DNA from: Brachypterus glaber | Taxonomy: Eukaryota; Arthropoda; Insecta; Coleoptera; Kateretidae | Assembly (NCBI GenBank): GCA_958510825.1 | Contig: OY294045.1 | Coordinates: 94,858,988 to 94,922,987 of the forward strand | Direction: 5' to 3' | Length of the DNA stretch: 64,000 bases | In this document: in pieces, positions 53,575-64,000 of the stretch | Position numbering within the stretch: the first letter of the stretch is position 1 | How the letters are laid out: every line of letters begins with the position of its first letter | Position numbers and translations under genes: made by a program | Notes under the pieces: generated by a model | The model's input: only the letters and a program-made list of their open reading frames with translations | The model's database searches: none | Told to the model about the DNA's origin: nothing

Positions 53575-54412
53575 GCCTAAGGTAAACAGAAACCTACTTT
53601 TATGTGAAGCCAAAAGTCAAACTAAATCCGTCCTGTAATATGATAACGGTAGAGCTTCTCCCCTTTAAATGGCAGCACAAATCGTTTATATTGCAAATGG
53701 CAGTTTTGTGCTCAGTTGCATTATTATGCTTGTTTATTTTATAAATAATCGTTATAAAAGTTCGTTATTCTGTCTTGGGTAAGTTATGATGTTATTTAAG
53801 TTGATCCACTATTCATAATTAAGCAATTTGAAAACGTAAACATTCTACAAATTTCTAATCTAAAAAGCAGAAAGTTGAATAATTTCGGATAGACCATTTT
53901 TGTGCATTTGATTCCCAATTTCGGATATCCGCAAGGTAATTATTATTCAGGATAACCAACCATTAATTATTATTTTTATAATGATACAACAAACTAAGAT
54001 AAACAATTTTGAAAAAACGAAAATTACCTAAGATACTAAGATATTCGAAATTGGGAATCTAAAATTATAGTTCCTATAGTATTTCGTAGAAAATCGCTTA
54101 ATGATCAATTTACGTCTTAAATGTGAAGGAATAACAAGAAACATAAGCAATGGGATCTAGATCTACTCTTGAAAAAAATTTTTCGGATATGTCCGAAATT
54201 AGGAGCCCTTTTTCAAATGCACAAAAATGCGCTGATTTTTTTTAACCGTGTTTTTTGGAAAAAATAAACTGTAATAAAATTGCTTTTATAATAAATCATG
54301 GTTCGCTATAATAAGTTGTATCTGGTTATATAAAAAAAATATCAAAAAGTAATACCGAGTATTAAATACTGAATACATTGTAAATGGTATCCGAAATTAG
54401 GCGACTTTCCTC
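53575..54412. mobile_element. TA-flanked MITE rich in TTTCGGAT motifs, copy 2
   Basis: TA at 53573-53574 and 54413-54414. Ends GAGGAAAGGCGCCTAA and (mirrored) GAGGAAAGTCGCCTAATTTC. Very close to copy 1 at 45491 apart from the deletion next to the left terminus. Confidence 0.85.
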
Positions 54413-54839
54413 TACGCAGATTTTAGAAATATTATTTTTTTAGATATCTTTAACAGTTTTAAAGAAAAGTACAAAAAACTGAAAAAAAGATAAACATTTT
54501 TCAAATGCCTATCACTCAATTAATACTAATTCCTTTTTAAAGATATTAAAATAGCTCAATTTGTTTGCTTTTTAAATTAAAATGCTTATTTATTCTGTGA
54601 AAACAAATTTGAATTCAAAAAATTATATCCCGAGATATAAGGGAAAAACCGCACCCTTGTTTTTAAAGTTCGAAAAACATTAATTGGTGATTTTTAACAA
54701 AGTAATTAGAAATAAAACTTTTTTTAACATTTAACATATCAGAAAAACTAGATACTAAACAATTAAAAAAAAAAGAAAAAAATAATTCTAGGCGCCTGAA
54801 TTTTTTTTTATTCCTAATCCTAATCCTGAAATAAACATA
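54413..54839. other. Unassigned AT-rich stretch
   Basis: No feature recognised. Confidence 0.4.
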
Positions 54840-55097
54840 GGATACCTGACCACAATCAGCGACATCATGACCTTACGGTATGAGTTCGATCGCAAATTTA
54901 AAGTGGTAATTACGGACCGCCAAACTTGGACATCAGGAGGACCAGAAATGTAAAATGGAACGATCTGCTACTATACAGGTGCACCCATTGGTCCAAACTG
55001 GAGTCAGGAGTTGGTGCAGGCATATATGGGGCTAGATGCCAACTACCGATACCAGTGGTGAAAACTCCATCCATTTTCCAGGCGGAAATACCTATAG
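54840..55097 (+). pseudogene. LINE RNase H domain remnant
   Basis: One frame reads SKLESGVGAGIYGARCQLPI then SIFQAEI, the beta-strand and FQAE block of the RNase H domain found after RT in I/R1-like LINEs. The catalytic TDGS block is degraded to THWS. Upstream (VVITDRQTWTSGG) it is frame-shifted with a stop. Heavily decayed, and cut by a hairpin element at 55098. Confidence 0.55.
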
Positions 55098-55198
55098 TGC
55101 CCTCTTTTGCCCTTATTCATGAATGCTTGCAAACATTCTTGAGTTCGTATATTTAATATACGAAATCAAGAATGCCTGAATAAGGGCAAAAGAGGGCA
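55098..55198. mobile_element. 101-bp hairpin element
   Basis: Almost the whole length is a single hairpin: TGCCCTCTTTTGCCCTTATT at the left, its exact mirror at the right, and GTATATTTAATATAC at the centre. It terminates the RNase H remnant. Confidence 0.75.
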
Positions 55199-55340
55199 AA
55201 AAATATGCATACCTATTCTAGGACAGCCAAACACTCGAGCAAACACCTTTAAAGGCACTAAGTTCATGTGTATTTAGGTCAAACTTTGACAAAATTGTTT
55301 ATGGTAAAAGAGTGTACAATATGCAAAACATTACCATTAT

Positions 55341-56244
55341 GGACTTTTTTCTGTGTAACTTTTTTGCAATTTTATTATTGAAATATGATTCCTCAGGTCA
55401 AAATACATAAAAAAGGTACTCTTGTTGTAATACTGTAGGATTAACCGTTTTCGAGAAAAATTCATTTGAAGGTGAAATTCCACGGTTCGAGGACGAAAAA
55501 TTAAATACTAAAATGTTGAAAACCAAAATTTTAATGATGCAGGGCGAATGTACATTAAAAACTAAGAAAAAAACCTCATATACAGGTACTTCCAAAAATG
55601 AATCCTAATGGAGCTATGGTCTCCTAAATATGCACCATTTTTAAAGGGCTATGGTAGCTTTAAAAGCGTTTTTTCGACCTACATGTATGGAAACTTTTTT
55701 TCTTAGTTTTTGATGTAGAATAACATTGCATCATTAAAATTTTGGTTTTCGACATTTTAGTATTTAATTTTTCGTCCTCGAACTGTGAAATTTCACCTTC
55801 AAATGAAATTTTCTCGAAAACGGTTAATCCTACAGTATTACAACGAGGGTACCTTTTTTATGTATTTTGACCTGAGGAATCATATTTCAAAAATAAAATT
55901 GCAAAAAAGTTACACAGAAAACAGTTTGGGACAAAAAACTGATAAGCCCCCCCCGTTTCGCACACCCCTGGTTGAAATAAGTACATGAAAATAACACATA
56001 AAAACGGGCCTTGGTAGGACAAAGATGGGCTTTATTAGGATTAATTCACGTGCAAAACCTCGTTAACATATCTCAAAGGGTTCCTGAGTTATTAAATAAA
56101 AACCGATTTTTTTAGCCAATTTCAAAGGGGCGTAGCTTCCTTATGACGCATTTTTAGACATATGTTTATAGGAACTTTTTGTCATATTTTATCATGTAGA
56201 ATCACCTGTTAAAATTTCCTACCCTATTTCAAATACACCCTGTA
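55341..56244. mobile_element. Family A MITE copy 3, left end truncated
   Basis: The right arm is complete to CACCCTG with TA after it. The left arm begins inside, at TTTTTTCTGTGTAACTTTTT, so the outer ~300 bp of the left arm is missing. The centre has GAGCTATGGTCTCC and AGGGCTATGGTAGC. Confidence 0.8.
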
Positions 56245-56340
56245 TTACGCACCGAGTACGCGAACCTTTGTTACAATAAAAAATGCCCTACTGTAGTCTA
56301 AAAACATGTCAAACAATTACTGTAGGCGATTTATTGCCAG

Positions 56341-56756
56341 CAATGGAGATTTCTCCCGTTAGATTAGACAGGGACAAAAGTTCTACCCAAAAAGGATAGA
56401 AGACATACATACACTCCCACTTCCACCCAACCAAACAAATTCTGTATTTGTTCTTTGTTGAACAAATACAATATTTACTTGGCCGGGCGAAAAGTGTAAC
56501 TATATTATTTTAATTAAAGAAATTACTGGCGCCATCTAAATTTTAGTAGAATTATCTTATTCTACAGATTCACATTAGCTATGTTCGTTCGTGCAGCTCA
56601 CTGCTACACTTTCCGGCCAACCAAATAAATACTGTAATTGTTGCATGAAAAACAAATACAGTATTTATTTGGTTGGCTGGAAAGTGTAGCACAAATGAGA
56701 TAGAGATAGGGTAGACGTCTTTTGTTTCATAATTCTAGTTGTAGAGAGCTCCATTG
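56341..56756 (+). mobile_element. Family D MITE copy 2
   Basis: Full-length relative of 48760-49176 with both CAATGGAG and CTCCATTG ends. Confidence 0.8.
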
Positions 56757-57639
56757 TTATAGTAAATTTAAAGCCTAACTGTATTTTTAAATAGCGATTT
56801 TAAAAATACCTTAATTTTTAAAGTAAATTTAAAGCGTTTGGACTTTTTCGAATTTCAGGACTGGAAACCCTAGTCACGTGACCCTCCATAACTTTTGAAT
56901 AAATTGGTCAATTGGAACAAAAGTTATTCTCTTACTAATGCATAGTTTATAAATTCACGAAAAAAAAAAATACAGATATACGAAATACTAAATACGAAAA
57001 AAAACGCTCCATTATAATAAAGTATATTGTTTTACTAAGAGGAAAAGTGAAGCTTTTTTTAGTCTGTAGAATTTACGGACGACGCGAAGGAAGGATAGAT
57101 TTGTAGGTGTATAAACCATATATTCTTCTTCAATCATTTTTATCAATTTCACACAAGGTTTTTGCAACTGCTTTTTTTACAGTTGTTCTGTGTTTTTTAA
57201 TGTTACTGTGAATTCGACCTATTGTTACAAGCACTTCCTGTATTTTTCAAGGGTTATTACAACCTAACCTATGGTTTATCTTAAAATTTACAAATAACAT
57301 GAAAAATTAAGCATTATTGCAGTTTTTTGTAAATTGTTTTACAGTGTGCATGTGCATGTATATTTTAGCTCATTTAGCCCCTTACTGCTCGTAATATTTG
57401 CCGAATTAATTCAAATATTTTCCGAATGGAAAAACTTTAGGGGTGTCACAACCCCAATATCCTTATATCCGGCCCTGTAGCTACCTTTCCCTAATAATTT
57501 CACTATAATTTAAAATAATTTTTGAATCTCAATTATTTTCGATTAAACATACATTAAAATATCATATCCTACCATAATCATGCGTCCTTTTTCGATGACT
57601 TAAACACAAAATTATGTCAGCAATATCAGTAATCCACCG
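56757..57639. other. Unassigned stretch upstream of candidate promoter
   Basis: No ORF, RNA or repeat recognised; possibly unique host DNA. Confidence 0.4.
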
Positions 57640-58052
57640 TTTTAAAGTTAAATAGACTCGACTGTGCCAATTTGCGCGCTACAAACACTCGGGTGGGGTT
57701 ACCACTCATCACGCAGTCTCTATCCAGTGGTGGGGGTAAAGCGCATGCTGGTTAAGCCACGCCCCTACGAAAGTCACATGGACGGTGGGCGGAGCTACAA
57801 TCAACGAAGTAAATTTTGACGTCTCTGGGGGTCGGTGGGAGGCGCCCTCACCCCACTAGGATGTCAGTGACAATCTATAGTCAAAGGACAGTTGATCCTT
57901 GCACCCAGGATAGCCAGGTTCGAAGTTAAGTGCACGAAACGCATCCTGGGCACGTGATTAGACGATTTACGTGTTTACGAGACAAATTAAAATTAAGTTT
58001 TTGTTGAAAAGACACCTTTGTGTTTTAAACTGTGATAGATTAGTTTTTAAAA
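57640..58052 (+). promoter_or_regulatory. Candidate host promoter and 5' UTR
   Basis: 57640-57960 is clearly GC-richer than the rest of the window. It has CACGCCCC (57758-57765), GGGCGG (57787-57792) and CACGTG (57951-57956), plus an inverted pair CCCAGGAT/ATCCTGGG around 57904-57950. No TATA box at a convincing distance. An AT-rich leader follows to the ATG at 58053. Composition and position suggest a promoter; this is inference. Confidence 0.35.
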
Positions 58053-58146
58053 ATGTTGGAGTTTTATCCAAATTTAAACCTAAATGCTGCCATGCTACCG
58101 GAACATCACGGCAGTTTGCCAGGACCTGATTGTAATGGAAGACCAG
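58053..58146 (+). CDS. Candidate first coding exon of a host gene
   Basis: The ATG at 58053 opens a 31-codon segment MLEFYPNLNLNAAMLPEHHG then SLPGPDCNGRP, and the next G plus GTTAGA makes CAG/GTTAGA, a usable phase-1 donor. Without splicing it stops two codons later, so splicing is needed for a longer protein. Codon content looks protein-like (Pro, Asn, Gly, His-rich, no simple repeat). The GC-richer block upstream supports a promoter-proximal exon. No partner exon is visible downstream to 64000, which holds repeats fitting a first intron. I do not assign a family. Confidence 0.4.
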
Positions 58147-58304
58147 GTTAGACGACATTTATGTTAAAAAAAAAACAAATTTAATTAAAAAATACTACTT
58201 ACAGTTGTAGTTTAGTACGGTATCTTGTAGGATACCTAGTTACTTAGTTTTTTTGCATTGTGTATGTTGCACATCCAAACGACGTGACTTGCCAGTGCGA
58301 AAGA

Positions 58305-58640
58305 ATAGTTATTTATGGTACTAGTGGATAAAGTAAGATGTTGCCCATGAGAAAATTAACCTGCGAGGCGTCAGCCAAGCAGGTTAATTTTCGAGAGGGC
58401 AATATCGGTTTACCCATGAGTGCCATACAAGGTTTTATCCAATAAATAGCTTAGAAATACATATTTTTATTAAAAATTTTAATGACATTTACAAGAAATA
58501 ATTTGACAAGTGAAAGTTGAGTGGGTAAAATAAATAATTATCCACTCAATAAAGTAAAAGCCAAGCGGGGGTTATTATTGAGTTTATCTATTTAAAATAC
58601 AGCTGGTAATTGTCTCATTATCTGTATGTATTGGATAAAA
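58305..58640 (+). mobile_element. Element E copy 3, intact
   Basis: AATAGTTATTTATGGTACTA to TCTGTATGTATTGGATAAA without interruption; includes the hairpin AATTAACCTGC/GCAGGTTAATT around GAGGCGTCAGCCAA. Provides the empty site for the insertion at 26381. Confidence 0.8.
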
Positions 58641-59345
58641 AAATTGAAGGCTAGTTTCAAAATGAAAAAAAAATCTTATCTTGATTTACATACAGATTCT
58701 CTGCCAACAACGTCCTACAATTATTCGAGGTTATCTAAGTTTTTTTTAGATACAATGTTAAAAAATTGTGAAACCAATTGGTTGAAGGGGGAAATACCCA
58801 TGAATGGGACACTTTTTTTTAAACGGCTGCCAAAATTGTATTTTTAATCTTTTATATGTATTGTTTTTTAGTTTTCATATTAAGGTGTTAAACCTGAATA
58901 ATATTTATTTTTACCAAATTTTGTCCCATTCATGAACACGGTTTTATTGAATGGGACACAAATACAAAGTTGCTATTAAAGGTAATAAATCATAAAAAAT
59001 AACTATTATTATCACTATAACTAATAGCAATAAAACTATAATGTCGTTTCATAACAAAAAAATAGTTGCTAAATTATTTTTTTACATACAGATTTCACTA
59101 TAAATAATTTTACCATGTGTTTTCAAATCAATATCAAATATTAGTTTGTTTTGAGTTCTAACTGTTTCAAATTGTTGTTTGGATATTTTATATTTTGACT
59201 ACCCCCCCCCCCTCCAATAGGGGAAAGCAAAAAAAAATTTGGAGTGAGGAGCTTCTTTTTATCAAAATTTTTGCAGGGTAAATGCTTGTTTTGGGAGTTG
59301 GAAAATTTCTCAATTGTAAGTTGGGAAATATTCGGTCCACCCCTA
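58641..59345. other. Unassigned stretch with GAATGGGAC words
   Basis: CCATGAATGGGACACTTTTT (58799), TTTTGTCCCATTCATG (58919) and GAATGGGACACAAATA (58950) hint at another motif-rich MITE, but I could not find its ends. Small ORFs here have no domain. Confidence 0.4.
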
Positions 59346-60708
59346 CACAGAAAAAAAAATCATTTGGATCAAAAAAAAATGGAGTTGAGTTAAACAAATA
59401 TTGCTTTGATAATGGACAAACAAATATTTGTTTGAAAAAAAAAGTAAATTTGTTTGACCGATATTCAGAGTAACAACGTAAAGCAAATAAATATTTATTT
59501 CAAGTAATTATTTAATATATTTGATAGGTAATATACATTATTCAAATTAAATAAATATATATTTGTACTGAATATCTTTGTTGTTGATTCAATTTGTTTG
59601 TTATTCAGAACAAATAAATCTTTTGTTTGAGTGAAATATTCTGTTTGTTTGAATAGAATACTTATACCTCCGGTCCAAAAGTCACCCCCCCCCCTCTTAA
59701 CCTTTGAACGAGTTGAGATATCGACTTCAAATTTGGAACTCTTAGATAAGACAACTCAAACTATCTTTTAGCATATATTTTATACTTTCAGCTCTTAAAA
59801 TGTGGGCAGGGGGGGGGGTCGTGTGATAAATCATTAAAAGCAAATAAAATTTTCTATTTGACTGTACCTATATTCTTAAATTTTTTAAACAATTTTTTGA
59901 TTTGCTGTATCTAAGGGTTTTAGTCTATTAATTTATTAAAATATTAACTAACCTTGTAGTTTTGGCCAAAGATGACCTACACCAAATTTTTGCATTAATG
60001 GAGAATTATCCCATTAGATTAGACAAGGACAAAAGTTCTACCCAAAAAGGATAGAAGACATACATACACTCCCACTTCCACCCAACCAAACAAATTCTGT
60101 ATTTGTTCTTTGTTGAACAAATACAATATTTACTTGGCCGGGCGAAAAGTGTAACTATATTAAAGAAATTACTGGCGCCATCTAAATTTTAGTAGAATTA
60201 TCTTATTCTACAGATTCACATTAGCTATGTTCGTTCGTGTCGCTCACTGCTACACTTTCCGGCCAACCAAATAAATACTGTATTTGTTGTATGAAAAACA
60301 AATACAGTATTTATTTGGTTGGCTGGAAAGTGTAGCACAAATGAGATAGAGATAGGGTAGACGTCTTTTGTTTCATAATTCTAGTTGTAGAGAGCTCCAT
60401 TGACCAATCTAGCAGTTACTTAAATTCTAGTCGGCAATTATTTGATATACATTTCAATTTATTTAATCCAAATAATCTATTATTTGGTTTAAGTAAATAG
60501 AAAAAATATACCTAGAATGGTTGTTTTAAATAAATATTTAATTGCAACAAATAAACTAAAAACAAATAATTTTTTTTAAAATATCCAAATAATCTCATTT
60601 ATTTGAGCCAAACTAAATTTTGTTGATTTAAATAAATTTTATTTGAAACAAATAAAATGATAACAAATAAATATTTATTAGGGCATTTTTTTTGGATTTT
60701 TTTCTGTG
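59346..60708. mobile_element. CACAGAAAAAAAAATC-ended MITE with nested D copy
   Basis: The left end is CACAGAAAAAAAAATCATTT. The right-end mirror is CACAGAAAAAAATCCAAAAA. TA flanks both sides (59344-59345, 60709-60710). The interior is rich in AAATAAATATTTATTTG words. A G/C-run segment (about 59665-59830) and family D copy 3 (59996-60402) are inserted. Confidence 0.75.
59996..60402 (+). mobile_element. Family D MITE copy 3
   Basis: Relative of 48760-49176, 407 bp, left end slightly altered (TTAATGGAG), nested in the CACAG element. Confidence 0.8.
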
Positions 60709-61094
60709 TACAATAAGTTCGCTTCGCTCATACTTAAAGTTTTAGCCTAAAACAGCCCTTGTTATAAAAATATTGTGCTTCCTGACATTTAAAATGAGGC
60801 GTCGGGGTATTTAAATTGAGTCATTAGCAAGGTTTTCCGATTACAATGGCTGCCTTTTAGTTCTACCAATATTTGAACGTTGGCTAGAAAGACATTTTCT
60901 TAGAGTGTGCTCAGAAATTCTGGTTGGCTTCCAAAGTAACACAGTTAAAGTGGCTTTTAGTTTTGCCATTTGCATTTTGGGTCTTGTTGAATCGTTTATA
61001 TATTAGAGAGAATCTAAATCGTTTGAATATTTATATACTTAGTAGTACCTACTGCTACTAAAGCTTACAAAATGATGAAAATAATTTACATATT
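60709..61094. other. Unassigned stretch
   Basis: No gene or repeat recognised. Confidence 0.4.
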
Positions 61095-61518
61095 CACGGA
61101 AAAAAAAATTATAGCTAGGAGCGCTATAACACACATACCAAGCAAATTATAATCGCTTATTATATAAATACAAGGCTTTCTCTTACAATTATGGCAGTCA
61201 GTGTAAAAATTTATATGAAATACTTTAATTGTTTAGTGAATAATAAAATATAACAAATAGTATGGCATTTATAGCTTAAATAGATTTAATTATTGTCCGT
61301 GCTAATAATTTTTATAATATAATAAAATTTCTGTAAATTTATAATAGTGCCTGTAATAAATATAATTGTGTCTGTAATATATATAATCGTTTCCAATTTA
61401 TTTTTAACATTATTAGTTATTGTGTCCCTTATAATCTATAGCTTAAATCACTATAATTTGCCACTGTTACCAAATATCTTATAATGTATAGCGCAGAGCC
61501 CACTAATTTCTTTCCGTG
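61095..61518 (+). mobile_element. 424-bp MITE, family B copy 4
   Basis: Full length, CACGGAAA to TTTCCGTG, TT on both sides. Confidence 0.85.
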
Positions 61519-61802
61519 TTATTCTACGAACAAGAAGGTCAAAAATTTTAAAATAGTGATATTATTTTATAACTTAATAATAATTATTAAATGTTTTTTT
61601 TTTTTATTTACTTACTTATTAAACACTGATTTTTAAATTGTATTCATTAATATTAAACAAATAAATTATTTTATCGCTTTGGCAACAGTGCATCCCTCAA
61701 TAGTATTGTACAACACATAATTCTTAACCGATTATTCTAAAATAAATATATCCTTAAAGGATACGATCATTTGCGTTTATCCATGCAATTTTCTTAAATT
61801 TA

Positions 61803-62498
61803 ACTAGATGAAACGTTGCAAGCACCCTGTCAAAACATCGGCACTATTGTACACTAGAGCCATCTAGTTTGCAAATTTCAAACTAGGTGTTTTGTTTGAT
61901 TTTAAATTCTGTATCTTTAAAACATTATATTCTAGCAAAAAACTGTATATAACATTTTTTATAGGGCTTAAAAAGAGCTTTTATTTAAAATATAATTTTT
62001 TGAAATCGGGTTATAAATATGTGAGACATGCTAAAAAAACCTTTTACTGCTTTAAACGCCAATATCTCGAAAACAATGCGTTTTAGGAAAACGTTGTTTA
62101 TAACATTTTTTGACCAATTTAAAATTATCTTTTATATAAGTGGTAAATTAACCAAATACAATAATAATTGTCTTAATTATAAACAAAAAACGCTAAAAAT
62201 AGGAGTTTTACCCCATTTTTACACCCTTACCCCCAATCGTTTACCCCCAAAATCTAATCAGCTCTTCGGAATACGATAAAAAACAATATGCAAAAAACCA
62301 CAAGTCGATATCTCATGTAGAAATGGAGTTAGAGAGTTTACACCCAGACAGATAGACAGACGGAGCCAAATTTTTTTTTACTGATTTCGACTCAGAATGG
62401 TCTAAAACGTCAAGAAATATGAAAAAAAAAACGTGGTCAAAGATTTTGACTTTTCGGCGAAGATTTCAATTCATCGGCACTCTTAGTAGCACCGATGT
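61803..62498 (+). mobile_element. Dispersed element L copy 3, fullest copy
   Basis: ACTAGATGAAACGTTGCAAG, then ACATCGGCACTATTG, through TTTTACCCCATTTTTACACC and AGACAGATAGACAGACGG to the terminal hairpin CATCGGCACTC...CACCGATG. The hairpin is slightly shortened. 83- and 64-codon ORFs recur in copies with differences and are not supported. Confidence 0.75.
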
Positions 62499-62884
62499 AA
62501 TAACATTAATAATGATATTTATGGCCAATTACCCCCCCTTTTATCCTAAAATAAAAACTCATTTTTATGTATGAAATTCGAACAAATCGAAAGATATCCA
62601 AAATTATTTCAGCATTGTTGAGTTATCGCTACAGATAAAGACTCGGATAAAGCACTCAGCTGGCAAGTCAGGTGAATCGATGCGAAATTAATGGTGGGTG
62701 GCAAATGGATCAGTAAACAGCTGAGTGATGTACAAAACTTTCCTACTCTTTAACAAGGTTATCGAATAAGTATTGAAAACTAATAAATAACTTATTTTTT
62801 TTCACTACTAGCCTTAGAACATGCCATTATTTATCATGTTTTCAGACTGAGAAATCAATTTTCTTCAGCTATAGCAATAATAAT
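62499..62884. other. Unassigned stretch
   Basis: No feature recognised. Confidence 0.4.
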
Positions 62885-63012
62885 TTTTATTCAATACATA
62901 CAGATAATGAGACAATTACCAGCTTTATTTTAAATAGATAAACTCAATAATAACCTTCTTTCTCATGGGCAATATCTTACTTTACCCACTAGTACCATAA
63001 ATAACTATTTCT
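62885..63012 (-). mobile_element. Element E copy 4, reversed deletion derivative
   Basis: Joins CAATAATAACC directly to TCTCATGGGCAATATCTTAC, so ~200 bp of E is missing. Both outer ends are present. Confidence 0.75.
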
Positions 63013-63509
63013 CTTCTAGTAGGAGTAAATTTTATAAACAATTAATTTCTGTCACTTTAGATGTTTCAGTTCTTTGTGCAATTTTTACTAATTAAACCTA
63101 AGAAAATAGCGTTAAAAAGCTTTTTATTTGTTACATATAGTTAATTATAATTATTATCAATTAATAAAATCAATAATTAGCTTAATATTATAAAAAATAT
63201 TTAAAAAAATCTAAATTTTTAAACTTCAGCTCAAAGTATTTATTTGATCAAATGTCATTGATCAAGGCTACTTGATTTTTATGAAAATTTTAAGAAATAT
63301 CATTTCTGTTAATAATTTATTTTATTATTTGAATAAAAATAATCAAATAGTGCTAGTAGTAAAAAACTAATATATAAACTACTGTAGATAAGACTATTAT
63401 AGCCTCGCACTCTTAAATCCCTCGCTGATACGCAGCTCAGGATTTAATACGCTCGGCTTTAAAAAACGTCTTCTCTACCTTGGCATATAATTACTATTTT
63501 AGTAGTAGG
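63013..63509. other. Unassigned AT-rich stretch
   Basis: No gene. 63410-63480 is slightly GC-richer (CCTCGCACTC, ATACGCTCGGC). Confidence 0.4.
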
Positions 63510-63858
63510 ATTAAATAGTTATTTATGGTATCTACTAGTGGCTAAAGTAAGATATTGCCCATGAGAAAATTAACCCTTAACGAGGCGTCAGCCAAGCAGG
63601 TTAATTTTCGAGAGGGCAATATCGGTTTACCCATGAGTGCCATACAAGGTTTTATCCAATAAATAGCTTAGGAATTCATATTTTTATTAAAAATTTTAAT
63701 GACATTTACAAGAAAATAATTTGACAGTTGAGTGGGTGAAATAAATAATTATCCACTCAATAAATTAAAAACCACGCGGGGGTTATTATTGAGTTTATCC
63801 ATTTAAAATAAAGCTGGTAATTGTCTTATTATCTGTATGTAGGTATTGGATAAAATAT
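63510..63858 (+). mobile_element. Element E copy 5, intact
   Basis: Same structure as 58305-58640, including the hairpin and the uninterrupted TTTACCCATGAGTGCC site. Confidence 0.8.
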
Positions 63859-64000
63859 TGTTTCCAACGTCGCTCTCTGAGTTCGGGTGGCAATCTTCGT
63901 AAGCACCCTGAAAACAGTTTTCGTCCGGGTGTCATATACTATTTTTTATTCGATTGTAATATATTAATAAATAAATTTGTTGTTTGGAGGTTAGAGTTTC

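Noticed and set aside
57910..57960. 5S rRNA-like stretch (TTCGAAGTTAAGTG...)
   Set aside because: Only a short partial resemblance; flanking 5S domains are absent.
1..64000. CRISPR array, operons, bacterial promoters or terminators
   Set aside because: The tandem repeats have the wrong unit size and no spacers, and all gene content is eukaryotic retroelement or intron-containing.

Overview
The window is AT-rich eukaryotic, almost certainly insect, DNA made mostly of transposable elements stacked on each other. The organism type is inferred from non-LTR retrotransposons with APE-type endonuclease and FADD/YADD reverse transcriptases, Penelope-like elements (PLEs) with a GIY-YIG endonuclease and hammerhead-ribozyme-like motifs, a tRNA-derived SINE, many TIR/foldback MITEs, and GT-AG splice junctions. 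I cannot name the species. There is no operon, CRISPR or other prokaryotic feature.

Layout. 1-7.4 kb: a foldback MITE (family A), a CCCAGACAGCAC-ended MITE carrying a truncated LINE, a TA-flanked MITE built from GTTAAC motifs, two foldbacks, and a 1-kb palindrome of two head-to-head PLE 3' ends. 7.6-11.9 kb: eight tandem ~536-bp units, each containing half of a family-A-like MITE. 12.3-16.4 kb: a LINE with two intact ORFs on the minus strand, set inside array-related sequence that resumes at 16.45 kb and is itself split by a 424-bp family-B MITE. 17-22 kb: dispersed repeats, a second PLE inverted dimer, a PLE endonuclease remnant and composite MITEs. 23.18-23.51 kb: a possible two-exon host mini-gene. 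23.7-24.7 kb: LINE fragment. 25-36 kb: a triple tandem MITE, family E with a precisely datable insertion, decanucleotide and hexanucleotide arrays, a SINE, family L, and a palindrome hit by a TTAA-flanked MITE. 37.4-41.6 kb: a SINE broken by a solo-LTR-like element (5-bp TSD) and by a PLE (12-bp TSD), the PLE in turn broken by a LINE. 41.7-56.8 kb: back-to-back MITEs, a third PLE palindrome inside a LINE, more PLE terminal sequence, and an RNase H remnant. 57.6-58.15 kb: a GC-richer block followed by a probable first coding exon. 58.3-64 kb: more E, CACAG, D, B and L copies.

How it works together. Nearly all the coding potential is retroelement machinery. The one LINE with two intact ORFs (12.3-16.4 kb) could be active; other LINEs are 5'-truncated. 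The MITEs encode nothing and would depend on transposases elsewhere. The most interesting pattern is that all four paired PLE loci carry hammerhead-like cores pointing outward from an inverted arrangement, in three sequence-distinct families, each with a self-complementary helix III expected of dimeric hammerheads. Host genes are limited to two low-to-moderate confidence exon candidates.
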